Below, in pieces: positions 25,701 to 36,488 of a stretch of DNA of 64,000 bases (the stretch's first letter is position 1; every line of letters begins with the position of its first letter). The stretch lies in contig NC_039506.1 of NCBI RefSeq assembly GCF_003672135.1, positions 10,912,001 through 10,976,000 on the forward strand, given 5' to 3'. The DNA is from Ooceraea biroi. Taxonomy: Eukaryota; Arthropoda; Insecta; Hymenoptera; Formicidae. The notes below the pieces were generated by a model. It saw nothing but the letters and a program-made list of their open reading frames with translations. It did no database searches and was not told the DNA's origin. The position numbers were made by a program, and so were the translations under genes.

Positions 25701-26540
25701 TTTTGAAATTTTTTGTTTTTAACATAAAGTCCAGTCCATTGACAAGCATTTTTGTGTGTATTGTAATTGTGGGAAAAGGATTTGTTGTTCTATGCAACCA
25801 AACAACAATAACAATACAATAAAGTTCATGGTAAAACAGACGACTCCAGGATCCCTTTAATGGTACTTTTCTATATGCTGTACATATTAGTTTTTTGTAA
25901 AAAATATATTTGCAGTACAGTGAAAATCTAATTATATTTTAGAACTCGGAATTCGGCGATAACACTAACTTTATAGTTTTTCTGTTGTATACAAGCTGCG
26001 TGTTTATGACAATTTTTGGATATTGTTATATAGGAGATTGTCTAATCACTGAGGTAACTATGTTACATAAATATGTAAATAACATAATTTATAACTTATC
26101 TCGATAAAATTAAGAAATTTATGGTAAATCATATTCTCTAAAGTGTCTAAATTAATTTCTGTTGATGCTGTTCAAATGAGAATGAGAAGTTTAAAATCGT
26201 AATTAATTAATTTGTATTTAAACATAATAAAAATTCACACATTGTGTTCACAGAGTTCCGGACTACAGGATGCATTTTATAATATTAAATGGTATAAAAA
26301 TCCACCACAACATACAAGATTAATCAGTATTTGTATGACTCGAGCTGAGAAACCGTTGACGTTGACTGCTGGGAAATTCTGCATATTATCATTAAGTACA
26401 TTTACAAACGTAAGTTTCATTAGTGGATTTTACTTCTTGTGCATGTTTCTTTTTATTATCCTGTTATTATTCTAGATATTTTCTTGCAGATAGTAAAAAC
26501 GTCAATGGCATATATGTCCCTACTACGGAAAATATTGTAA
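22709..26540 (+). CDS. Odorant receptor (insect 7tm_6 family), complete
   Basis: Ordinary, odour-tuned odorant receptors pair with Orco to form ligand-gated cation channels with an inverted seven-helix topology. Exons 22709-22714, 23218-23662, 24736-25015, 25149-25248, 25943-26053, 26254-26409 and 26490-26540 join in frame to 382 aa, the usual length. The first exon holds only ATG CAG, and it is supported because it brings the protein to full length. The C-terminal part carries the family hallmarks: YNIKWYKNPPQ, a conserved region ending in LTAGKFCILSLSTFTN, and a last exon ending MAYMSLLRKIL. The 24736 acceptor has a weak pyrimidine tract. Introns hold two small inverted-repeat elements (23750-23896 and 25377-25856) and a perfect 15-bp hairpin. 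No stop or frameshift is present. The subfamily cannot be named from sequence alone. Confidence 0.92.
23750..23896. mobile_element. Small MITE in an odorant receptor intron
   Basis: The left end TTTGACTTCCG (23750) and the inverted right end ending at 23896 match over 11 bp, with further partial pairing inside (CCGC). No ORF. The target duplication is unclear. Confidence 0.55.
24363..24404. repeat. Perfect 15-bp inverted repeat, 12-nt loop
   Basis: GCAGATTGCAAGTGG at 24363-24377 is exactly inverted at 24390-24404, within an intron of the odorant receptor gene. It would fold into a stable hairpin in the pre-mRNA. Confidence 0.85.
25377..25856. mobile_element. TTAA-flanked MITE, ~480 bp, in an odorant receptor intron
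   Basis: Terminal inverted repeats of about 20 bp (left GGGGATCCTAGAGTCGTCTG; right end nearly identical when inverted, three mismatches) are bounded by TTAA at 25373-25376 and 25857-25860. No transposase. A related end fragment lies at 35817-35860. Confidence 0.8.
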
Positions 26541-27875
26541 CATTTTGTACCATTTCCATATAAAATATTCTACCGATATCTATTTATAAAAAGTAAAAAT
26601 TAAATAAACAAAAAAATATTTAACTATTATTTAGTATATAAATCACACCTTTTATAGAGATATGGTAACTAAAAACCTCAAATTATAAAAGGTTTTAATA
26701 TTATAACTACATATAATGATTAAACATATAGAAAAGTATAAAGCAAAAAATTAAAGTACTAAAATATTATATTGAAAATCATATTATTATTAAAAATAAG
26801 GCTAAAATGAAACTTAAATTTGAAATCAGCTCTGAACCTAACCCAACCCAACAGAACTAACCTAACATAACAACTATCCTAACTTAATCTAATTAAATCA
26901 AGTTCCAAAACAATCCTCGATATTCCACAATTTTCATGAGTTCATTTTACAACAATTTTAAAACCATATTCTTGAAAGTTGGTTTCAATAGGGTTCATAT
27001 CTTCCTTATGATTTTTCTAAATCACAAAAGCATTAATTGCCGAAAATATCATTAAAAAATTGTATCAAGCAATATCTAATTGTTCTCTTTGTTTATCTCC
27101 TATAGTTTTCAATTTTTCTACAAATGTATTGATGAAAAATATACTTGCTCCTATACGAAATTGGATGCCTTGCAATTTTCGGTTTCTTTGTCTATTTGAA
27201 TGTGTCAGATTAAATTTTTTTGCCTTTCCTATTCATATTTGCAGAAGAGAATTACGTTTGTCCTCTCTAGATTTTGAGAAAAACTAAGGTAAAAAAAGAA
27301 AAGTGCAATCTACCTATAATGTAATATTTTATTGTATATACATATGCACCGATATAGAAATTATAATAAAAAGGCTGTAAAATATTAGCTGGATATAAAC
27401 CGTTTAGTTTTTCTCTACAAGTATCACACAAATACAATTGCCTGAAGTGCTAGCCAGAAGCTTGAAGCAAGATTGAAAATTTTTCTGCAGATTAAATGCC
27501 AAAATGGCTCTGAAAGCAACATAAAAATTTTCTGTTTAATTTTATGTGACAAATAAATCTTGGAGTGTTACGGGAGAAACTATATCGCTGCTTTATTTCA
27601 GCACATCTTCCGTTGCATGACTGTTACATTCATAGATTGATACATTATTTCTGTCGATTCAAATCCACGACCGAAAAAATCATCGCGAAAGATGTTTTCC
27701 ATAAAAGGCTTTCAGTATCGAAAGATTTATCTGCTCTGGAACAGGACGAAAGATTGTCTCTTGTCTGCTGATGGGCGAGCTACTTTCGGAACAGGAAAAC
27801 GGCACGTATTGACGGTTGGAATTGATTTATGGAAATTGCAATTAATTAAAATAAAATAAGGTAATATTTTTTCAA
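26541..27875. other. Intergenic, odorant receptor to citrate synthase-like gene
   Basis: AT-rich. A degenerate CCTAA-rich patch at 26835-26895 resembles the insect telomeric repeat but is too irregular to call. An open reading at 27565-27771 with a basic stretch could hold a targeting presequence for the gene that follows; no splice link is certain. Confidence 0.4.
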
Positions 27876-30800
27876 ATGAGTATAATAAACGAGAAATTTA
27901 TCATTCTTGAGGTAAGCAAGACGAGAGGGGAGCCTAGCACAAGCACAAATCTAAAGGAAGCTCTCTGTGAAAAGATACCTGTGCATCACGATCTTCTGAG
28001 GAAATTCCGTCGCAACTTTGGTCCCACTATAATCAGTGAAATTACAGTCGATAGCTTGTATGATGGATTAAATGATGTGAAAACTATTGTCAGAGAAACT
28101 TCGGAAATCAGTCCTAAACATGGAGTAATATATATCATGAGACAGATTAAAATGATTTATTATAATTTAATTTTTAATTATTTTTTAAATTATACTGACG
28201 AAATATGAACAATTCCAATTTCTCGTCATATTTTTATAATTTTGATCGTATTTCATTTTTATTTTTCTCTTTAATCATAAATGTGTAAAATAAAAATAAA
28301 TATTCTTTTCTTTTTTCAACTTAAACTTTGCAAAAATGTTTAATATTAAGTTTTTAGAAACGTAAATATTCTGAATTTACAAAACAGAATATCATGTTTC
28401 TCTCATAAATTCTTGTAGATCGTGTACCGTGGACTAACCATACCGGAAGTGATTGCTCTATTGCCACGTCAAGGAGACTCGCCGATCGCAGAGGCTGTAT
28501 TCTGGCTGCTTTTAACCGGTGACATTCCGACGCAACAGCAAACAGCTTCTTTAATTGCAGATTGGACATCACGACGTCAAAAATGTACGGAATGGTGGTC
28601 GGGACCGCGGGGCGAAACAATCATTTCCGTTCTACGTTCTATGCCTGAGACGATTACGCCCTTACACAGATTATCAGCGGCGCTTGCAATTTTTGACATC
28701 AGCAAACATGCAAAGAATGCCAAAAGATATGGTGCTTTACCGTATACTTATTGGGAGGTAATTAAATATCTTTGCACCGCTAAACTTGTTTGTGCGAGCA
28801 AAAAATTAGAAGAAATCATTTATCCTGAAATTATATGTATAATAAGGGAAAGAAACATTTTCTTCAATAGGACATGATGAAATATTTGCAAATAATAACA
28901 TAATGTAAGAATTAAGAGTATGTAACAAATTTTGCAAGACGTACTGAAGTCTCTGTAATAAAAGTTTTCGCTTACGAATTTTTATTTCATAATTTAAATC
29001 AATAAATCAAAAATCAAGAAGATAAACAGTAGTATTTTTTCTCTGCATAAAATTACAGTAAAATGTGTTATTATTAATTATGTGTATTAAATATGTGCAT
29101 TTATATTACGTATATGTTATGTAACGGCACAGTGCATCGGAGTGCCAAATATTAAATATATATTAATCACATTATACATATACGTTTATAAAACGACATT
29201 TGTTCACAGAAAAAAAATATAACAATAGATTTGCTAAATAAAAAATAAATAGATTTGCTAAATTAGAAAAATTTCGAAGTATTAACAAAGAAATTTGTCT
29301 TTCCTTTTCTTCCATGTTCGCCTCAAGTATACCTATGAAGATGGTATGGAGTTTCTCGCAACTTTACCAGCAATCATCGGCCTGGTTGCAAAGGGTGAAA
29401 TATTGTCAAATGTGAACAATGATGGTGATTGGATACAATTTTTCTTAAATTGCTTGGTTAACGCAAACGAAGCCGTCGACAGCCGAAAATCATCTATTGC
29501 AGATTTTCTGAGACTATATGTCACCTTAAATGCGTAAGCATTTTCTAATTGTTTGATGATAATACAAGTTTCTATTTCTAATAAAAATCTATTTTTTATT
29601 AGAAATGTATTATAAAATTTAAAATATTAAGCAGAAGAAGCAGTAGAGTTAATTATTTAAAATATAAAAAACGTTAATTAAGCAGAAACCGATTAATAAT
29701 AAGACGAAAATGTTTTATGTGTATCAGAGTAATTTTTAATCGCACGTTGTTTATTTTAACTACATGGTATAAATGTCAAAAAAAAGGATAACAGAATTAA
29801 AGAAATTATTTATTCTTTAACTTTAACTAGTGATGATGATGGGGGAACTCCCGCTGCTCATATCACACAGATTTTGGGTTCAACTGATCTTGATATAAAC
29901 GAGATATTGGCGAGCAGCGTTCTGGCATATGCCAACGAGCCGAGAAGCGGCACAATATTGCAGGTCAATCAAAAAAGATGAGATAATTAAAAAAAGAAAA
30001 AAGAGTTGTTAATATTCTCGTGCAGTTGTCTTTACAGTAGTCTCATTTTACACATTACAGTGGCAAGAATTGCAAACAACAGTCCGTAGTACACTCGGCC
30101 GTACATGGACGGAACGCACCTTGGAAGCCTGCGTACTAAATTTATGGAGCAGGGATAAATTGATGGGGCACAAGAAAACGGATATTTGCGATCCGCGATA
30201 CACAGCTCTCTTGAATTATGCTAAACAGCATTTGCCCGATAATTCCGAATTGAAGGTATATCAGAGAGCGCAATAAGAGAATTTTCGCTTGTACCCGAAA
30301 TAAAATTTAGAAAAATTTATACAATACAAAAAAATGACAAAACTCTGAAATCGTTGTAGCTGTCGCAGGATATTACGCGAATATTAAAATTGAGACTGAA
30401 GAGACCAAAAGACAAGGATATTCAACCGGACCAGAATGCCATAGCTGCGACGATTTTTCAGGTAATGATAACTTTGTTTATTATCAACGGATAAATATGT
30501 GACGGAGAGAAATGCAAGCAAAAGTTACTGCTAAAGTGAAAGAGATGTAAATTGTATGTTAATACATTTATAATGTATATTATATAATTATAATTATAAA
30601 TTTCGAAATTTCTTAAGAATAAGAAATAATGAGCAATAAAAGTAAAGCAGGGCTTGTTTTGAGAATTGCGATTAGAGAGAGACGAATTATTTTTAATATC
30701 AAATATAATGTTTACATTGTTTCATAATCATTCGTATTTAGTGTTATGGATTAAAAGACATGAAACTCAATCAAACCATACTCTTCATGGCACGAGCTTT

Positions 30801-30939
30801 GGGAGCGATTGCTTCGATTATCTGGGCGACGGTCATAAATGCACCTGTCGAGCATCCGATATCGAAATGCACTTACAGCTACATAGAATCAATCGGAAAC
30901 AATAACAGAGACAAGCAGAAACGTAAAATAATCTTGTGA
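27876..30939 (+). CDS. Citrate synthase-like protein lacking the catalytic histidines
   Basis: Exons 27876-28124, 28419-28757, 29328-29533, 29831-29963, 30061-30255, 30360-30461 and 30742-30939 join in frame to 473 aa, close to animal mitochondrial citrate synthase (466). Similarity runs end to end: STNLKE near residue 22, the YRGLTIPE region, a YTYEDGMEFL helix, the DDDGG loop, DPRY near 353 and a C-terminal ARALG helix. Citrate synthase condenses acetyl-CoA and oxaloacetate using two His and one Asp (pig His274, His320, Asp375). Here the loop SDHEGG reads ADDDGG (Asp267 for His274) and GPLHG reads EPRSG (Ser304 for His320); the Asp is kept (Asp353). The ORF is otherwise intact. The chosen ATG gives no typical mitochondrial presequence, so location is open. 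It is probably a divergent, non-catalytic paralogue. Confidence 0.85.
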
Positions 30940-31167
30940 AAGTAAGTTTTGATGCAGCTTTATTGTTTTTTATTATTTTTTGGAGAAATAATAGCTCATC
31001 TTTAGTCACATTATTTGGAGTGTAATATAATTGTTCCTGTTATCAATTTTCTATCAAATGCCTCGATTGCTATCTCAAATAAATAAATATATATTTTAAT
31101 AAATATAGCTGACATTCATATTCGATAAGTTGATTCGCAATAAATAATATATATAATTTATAATATA

Positions 31168-31213
31168 CTAATAAATACGAGGTATTATATATATAATACC
31201 TCGTATTTATTAG
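31168..31213. repeat. 46-bp perfect palindrome
   Basis: The sequence is symmetric about 31190/31191, with CTAATAAATACGAGGTATT as the outer arm and an alternating AT core. It would extrude a cruciform or fold into a hairpin. Confidence 0.9.
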
Positions 31214-31267
31214 AATATTATATATATACCTCGGCCATATATCGGTCTTATACGCGCTCAAAGATAA

Positions 31268-31440
31268 ACTAAGATTAATTAACGTCCAAAATTTAAACCG
31301 CCAGGAATATTGAAATAATCAAGGTGTTAATTCAACGACCAGTTCGGCAACTTTATTAATTTAAATGCACAACGTTGTGCATTTAAATTAATAAAGTTGT
31401 CAGACTGGTCGTTGAATTAACACCTTGACTAAGATTAATT
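31268..31440. mobile_element. Palindromic element bounded by 13-bp direct repeats
   Basis: A 110-bp palindrome (31319-31428, arms 55 bp with three mismatches, centre GCACAACGTTGTGC) sits between two copies of ACTAAGATTAATT (31268-31280 and 31428-31440). The left copy is separated from the palindrome by about 38 bp of non-palindromic sequence. This looks like a fold-back insertion, or a duplication formed during repair. Confidence 0.65.
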
Positions 31441-31734
31441 GTTTCCGCTTTGTCTATCTTTTTACCGATAATTTTGAAGGTAAAGAACATTTGTTGTAAA
31501 ATACACACATATAATATTGTACAATAAACATTTTAATAAAAAATTAAAATTGATCTGAATCAAGCAAAGTCAGAGAAGAGACACAACATTACATTACAAA
31601 TATAATCACGTCACCTACTTACAATTTTAGTCCCGAACATTTGTATTCATTTAATCCATTTGATAAACCCGAACTTTCAACAGCAAAAAACAAAGAATAA
31701 TTATTCCGAAATATATATCTTAACTGGCGGAAAT

Positions 31735-31883
31735 CTATTCATCCTCGGATGAAAGGATTCCTTCTGCAAGGAATGCTGTCACTGCATGACCACGTTTGCC
31801 AATACGATATAAATCGATATACATTCCATGATTCTTCACGAGCTTGACTGAAAGACTAGTGACAAGTATCTTTGTCTCAATAT
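31735..31883 (-). CDS. Orphan terminal exon, unknown protein
   Basis: Minus strand: acceptor TGTAG before 31883, then 48 sense codons to TAG at 31737-31735. The reading (ETKILVTSLSVKLVKNHG, then YIDLYRIGKRGHAV, then an acidic end SSEDE) looks like genuine protein. I do not recognise the family. An open minus-strand reading at about 32380-32310 starts MDVTISDSDTDYNEED and may belong to the same gene. A neighbouring frame contains paired CSHH and CGTC motifs, but no exon chain closes cleanly. Confidence 0.4.
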
Positions 31884-32486
31884 CTACAGTCAACGGATCA
31901 CGATCGTATCAAGAAAGAGTAATAAATAGGTATAGTCGCGAGTTGCATACTTAGATTAGGTTTAACATTATTCCATTGTTACAATACATCTTAAACGAGT
32001 GATTAAAGCTATCCTTTCTGATACTATTTACTTTTGTTGTTAAAAGCACGTTAATGATTAAACGTTCATTCGCGAAGAACTACATCTTGATGAGAAACCG
32101 ATAGTTAAGGTTGTCAGAAAATATATGCCATTAATTAAACTTTCCTAATAATAAATAGCAAAGACATGTACATTCTCCTAACTTTTCCGAATGTTACAAA
32201 AATTATATTACGCTAACAGTTTGTTACTTTATTCAAGCGTTGCTGACAAGTGCCGCAAATCTCCGAGTAAAAAGGAAGCAGTCGCTCACTGTACTTATGA
32301 TGTGAGCACTTTGTCACGTGCATGCCGCAACGAGAGTATTATCCTCTTCATTATAGTCTGTATCCGAGTCCGATATCGTTACATCCATATTCACTTAAAA
32401 TTACAAAGGTAAAAGTTGCGTATATAGAATCACACGCGAGATAAAAAAGCATCAGCACATATTACCTGTTTATCAACTTGTCTTTC

Positions 32487-33261
32487 TTACTCCTGGTTCT
32501 CTTTTATTCCTTTCAAATGATACCGTACTGTTTGTTGAGTAATTCCAAGCCGCTCTGCAATCTTCTGTTGTGTTTGGGACGGGTCCTTTTTATACAATGC
32601 TTCCACTTTGCTTCCAGTTGTACCTTGTCTTTTTATCTGCCGGTTCTTTTTTATTCCTTTCAAATGATACGATACTATTTGTTGATAAATTCCAAGCCTG
32701 TCTGCGATCTCCTGGTGTGTTTGGGATGGGTTCTCCTTGTACAATGCTTCCACTTTACTTCTAGTTGTAACTTGTCTTTCTATCTGCCGGTTCTCTTTTA
32801 TTACTTTCAAATGCTGCCATACTGTTTTTTGAGTAATTCCAAGCCTGTCTGCAATCTCCTGGTTTGTTTGGGACGGGTTCTCCTTGTACAATGCTTCCAC
32901 TTTGCTTCTAGTTGTAACTTGTCTTTCTATCTGCCGGTTCTCTTTTCTTGCTTTCAAATGCCGCTGTACTGTTGCTTTAGAAATGCCAAGTTTCCATGCA
33001 AGCTGCGTTTGTGATAGTGACGAGTTTTCGTTGAGCAATGCTTTCAGTTCGCTTCTAGTTGCATCACTTGATTTGAGATTATATTTATGCGACTCAAACT
33101 TGTTAAACCACATTTTACAGACACTAAAAGGCAGAACATTCCTTCCATACTCCCCCCCAAATCCGTCTTGTAGTTTTTACAGGACTCTTGCTTTGCGCAT
33201 AGTAATACAAAATGCGTTGGCGAAGCTCAACTCTATCGATATAGATATTGAACGAGGTCAT
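32487..33261 (-). CDS. Mariner-type protein with four tandem HTH units and no DDE domain
   Basis: The minus-strand ORF 33113-32487 (208 codons) starts WFNKFES, as in the linker before the second DNA-binding helix-turn-helix of mariner transposases. It then consists of four copies of a 49-residue unit (period 147 bp; residues about 19-67, 68-116, 117-165, 166-208). Each has the HTH core LGIxxxxVxxHLK and, except the last, a basic spacer of the KENRQIERQ type. Upstream in another frame (from ATG 33261) lies the matching mariner N-terminus (VELRQRILYYYAQSK). The two join if the seven-base G run at 33152-33158 is one base too long, so the gene is either frameshifted or starts within 33113. The last unit ends at TAA, overlapping a possible donor (GTAAGA). 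No catalytic domain follows. It may be a decayed transposon or a protein recruited for DNA binding. Confidence 0.55.
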
Positions 33262-33660
33262 CTTCAATCGTGACACTTAATTCGGAATTGTCAACCATCG
33301 ACCGGGTATGATCGAGTACTGCCAACACTTCAAATCTAAACAGTAATGTAAGGGGAAGGAATTACTCAGTCGCTATCTATTTGTGTCCTTACGTCCTTTT
33401 ACGCAAACACCTTGTATTTATTTTGTTCCATGTTTGTGCGAGTGGATGAAATGTGAAAGAACGGTTCGCTGATGTTTCTCGTGTGCTCGCTATGCGAGGA
33501 TATAATTGTCGCCGATTAATGCACATGATAGAAATTGCAGTATTTGGTTTAACTTAAGTTTGTATATAATTATACAATAATTATACAATTTTATATTTTA
33601 CGCAATAAATAGCATATGATATAATATTATGATATGACACGATGATATATATATATCATC

Positions 33661-33698
<38 letters not shown>

Positions 33699-34692
33699 TA
33701 TAAATATATGAAAGTAATTCTAACAATAGTACGAGATAAATCGGTGAAGAAATCGTGTCTCGAGACTGCTTCATTTGACCTCGAAATCGTCAGAAATTTA
33801 CAGCTGCTAGATGCTATTATATATATATATATATAATAACGATAAGGTGACATTTTATGTTGGAATGGTGGGACGTGTCCAAATAAAAATAAAAGAACAT
33901 GAAAAATTATACGGAGAAAGACAGAGAGAGAGAAAGAAGTGATAACTAAATATCTCATGCCGTCGATAAGTTATCCACAGTCGATATTTGGTCACATTGT
34001 ACGTTTAGTATGTCAGTGACCATCTCATCCTTCGAATGATCGTCAAGTAAAAAGTGCAAAACGATCATATACGTATATCCTTACGTCAAAATCATGATAA
34101 ATGGAAACCTGCAGAGATCCCCGATGAGTGGCTGCTGCGAAGAACGTGGATCGTGACGAAACGTGCAGGCTCGCGGGATTATCAGATCACGGGACAATAA
34201 ATCGGCGGACCGAGCATGACTCAACGGTCGTAACGCGATTTTGCTGACAAGTCGTTAATAATCTTTTTCCTACTTCTGTTATAGAAATAGAATGTAGCTC
34301 ATAATCGTTAGGCGTACTTTACATATCTGCGATTTGATTCACATTCTCGACGTTTCTGGAATGTTTCTGTGATGTTTATTCGTTAACCCTATGCGCTGAC
34401 GTCACACAGGTAATATTTGACACGCGTAAAGAGATACATGTACTCCCACAAATCGTGTTATTACATCATATACACGTCACCTATTGCATATCCTGTATAT
34501 TTTTCCCGTATATTCATGTAATACCATAAATAAAATTGAAAACTTGTTATCGAACCGTTCACATTCTCTGTGTAATGATATGATAATAATATGATAAACA
34601 GATTCATTATTTATTGTCGTGATTCCTTATTAATACAAGTTGCTCATTGACATTTTCTGTTGATTATTTTGTCTTTATGTTGCAGGTGAAGT
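33262..34692. other. Upstream region of the RNFT gene, with AT microsatellites
   Basis: No gene seen. It holds a 28-bp perfect palindrome (33637-33664), a (TA)n run at about 33666-33698 and a second at about 33818-33836. The 5' UTR of the RNFT gene probably ends with the exon beginning after TTGCAG at 34685. Confidence 0.6.
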
Positions 34693-36488
34693 ATGGCTGA
34701 GAATAGACCAGAAGAAACAACAGAAGCCAATAGTAATCCAATGTCGACACGTGTAACAAGTCTCAATGAAAATAGGCAGACTCAAGGATTGCCAAATACT
34801 ATTCGATACACATTGCCGAGCATGAATCCTGCGACGGCATTGAACTTTAGTGTAAGGACTGCAGAACGCTCGAGGACATTTGCAGATAATATTTCCTCCA
34901 CTATCGAAGGAATTCGACCCTTTATACAACAGGCAGCGGTATGTTATCATATTATACTTTATGCAATATTTATTTCATCACATATAAAATTTTTTCACAC
35001 ATTTACATATGCAAATTGCTTCGTGTGTTGCGACTGGACTATTCTATATCAAAAGTAGTATTTGTATATACAACTTATTTAAGCTTCAACTTCCAACAGC
35101 CAAATTTATCGTTCACCTCGTTCTTGGCTATTCACGGATTACGGAATCACGTTCACGCGGTAACGTCGCCGAGTGACAGCTACATAATCAACCTCGAAGA
35201 GGCTCCGACGGGTGGCACGGGTTCTCAGGTCGAGTCGATGCGTCATCACCATCACCATCACCATCATCACGTAACGGTGACACCGGCTGATCACTCGGGC
35301 AACGAAGCTGCACACCAGATTGTGAACAGCCAAAACAATAACGGCAACAACAATGCCTCCGAGGATGCTACTGCCAATAGCAATGTTCAGATTAGCGTGG
35401 AAGGTCGTGCAATGCTGAAGCAACTGCAGCAATACGTTCCCTTCATTACTATTCTTCTCGCGAAAAGCCTGTACGATCATCGCGCCGGGATACTGATGTT
35501 CATCGTGCTGCTGATCACGTTCGTTCACGCCAACAACGATCTTAAACGCGAGATCGCCAAGCAGCACAATCGCAGCTGGTCACTACTGATGCTGATCCTC
35601 GGCTACATCACCGCCTGCATCGTATTCGTTGGTTACACCTTCGATCTGCACACCCTCGCGCCTTACGCCGAGCCGCTCACAATCTGGGACCTGCTGTGCT
35701 ACGTTGCCATGATGGACTTCTTCCTGAAGCTTATCACCGTTGTCTGCAAGATTCTCTTGACGTGCTTGCCGGTGCGGCTGCTGGCGTTCCAGAACCGGGT
35801 AAGTGCCGCTAGTTTAAGGGGAGTTGTCTACATTACTGATGGAATGAGTTATTTTTTTTAGTTGTCATTGTTTTACGCGATGTTTGCTCGATATTTTACG
35901 CTACTTGTGCAACGCGAACGGATAATGGGAAATGTTGAAAAATTCCAGGGAAAATATTACCTCATGGTGGAAGCGGCGTCGCAGCTCTATCGATGCGTCG
36001 CGCCCGTTCAGCCGTGGCTGTACTACCTCTATGAAGCCTACCAGGGCCCTGAGAAGATCGTGGGAATCTTCTTTTCGGTGATGTACACTATGAGCAAAGG
36101 CAGCGATCTGTTGACGCGTGTTAAGCTATTCCGTACTGCGGTGTGGAAGTTGTTCCAGAATGTGGTACGTTCGATTCTCACGACGAGCACATATATCGTA
36201 CTTCTAAGATTGTCATCATTGCTGACTGATCGTCATCGATGATTGATTTTGTAGAGTCTAGGGGTATCTCCGTCGAAGGAGCAGTTGATCGCGTCCGGTG
36301 GCATATGCGCCATTTGCCACGAGGAGTATTCTACACCGGTGAGGCTTCATTGCAAGCACATTTTCTGCGAGATATGCGTCTCGACGTGGCTTGACAGGGA
36401 GCGCTCGTGTCCGCTGTGCCGCGCGTCTATCACGGACGACCCGATCTACCGGGATGGCCATACAACAAACTTCATTCAATTGTATTGA
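34693..36488 (+). CDS. RNFT: RING finger and transmembrane domain protein (RNFT1/2 family E3 ligase)
   Basis: Exons 34693-34938, 35100-35798, 35949-36164 and 36255-36488 give 464 aa in frame. RNFT proteins are multi-spanning endoplasmic reticulum ubiquitin ligases. The N-terminal half is low-complexity and polar, with nine consecutive histidines at residues 131-139 and an Asn-rich stretch. Hydrophobic helices follow from about residue 193 (VPFITILLAKSLYDH onward), then the family motif around QNRGKYYLMVEAASQLYR. A C3HC4 RING spans about 405-445 (CAICHEEY, then HCKHIFCEIC, then CPLC), and the protein ends FIQLY, much like the vertebrate family. The 150-bp intron 35799-35948 contains an end fragment of a TTAA MITE. 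The gene converges on MED25. Confidence 0.93.
35817..35860. mobile_element. End fragment of the TTAA MITE family
   Basis: TTAAGGGGA, then GTCTACATTACTGATGGAAT and a T run resemble the first ~55 bp of the element at 25377, with a short internal deletion. It sits inside the third RNFT intron, and the opposite end is absent. Confidence 0.6.

Larger units (their letters stand above)
30940..31734. other. Intergenic with two strong palindromes
   Basis: No gene seen. It contains a 46-bp perfect palindrome (31168-31213) and a 110-bp near-perfect one (31319-31428), listed separately. Confidence 0.7.

Noticed and set aside
26835..26895. Telomere-like CCTAA repeats
   Set aside because: Too irregular and too short; may be chance in AT-rich sequence or an eroded repeat.
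32478..33014. 178-codon plus-strand ORF with hydrophobic repeats
   Set aside because: Antisense shadow of the HTH array; its apparent repeats are the complement of the 147-bp units.
34941..35099. N-terminal extension of the RNFT ORF
   Set aside because: This stretch is the first intron read through; the acceptor at 35099 gives the family-consistent join.
35799..35948. Coding sequence between the two RNFT exons (start at 35862)
   Set aside because: Family alignment requires QNR to join GKYYLM directly, so the ORF here is intron plus MITE fragment.
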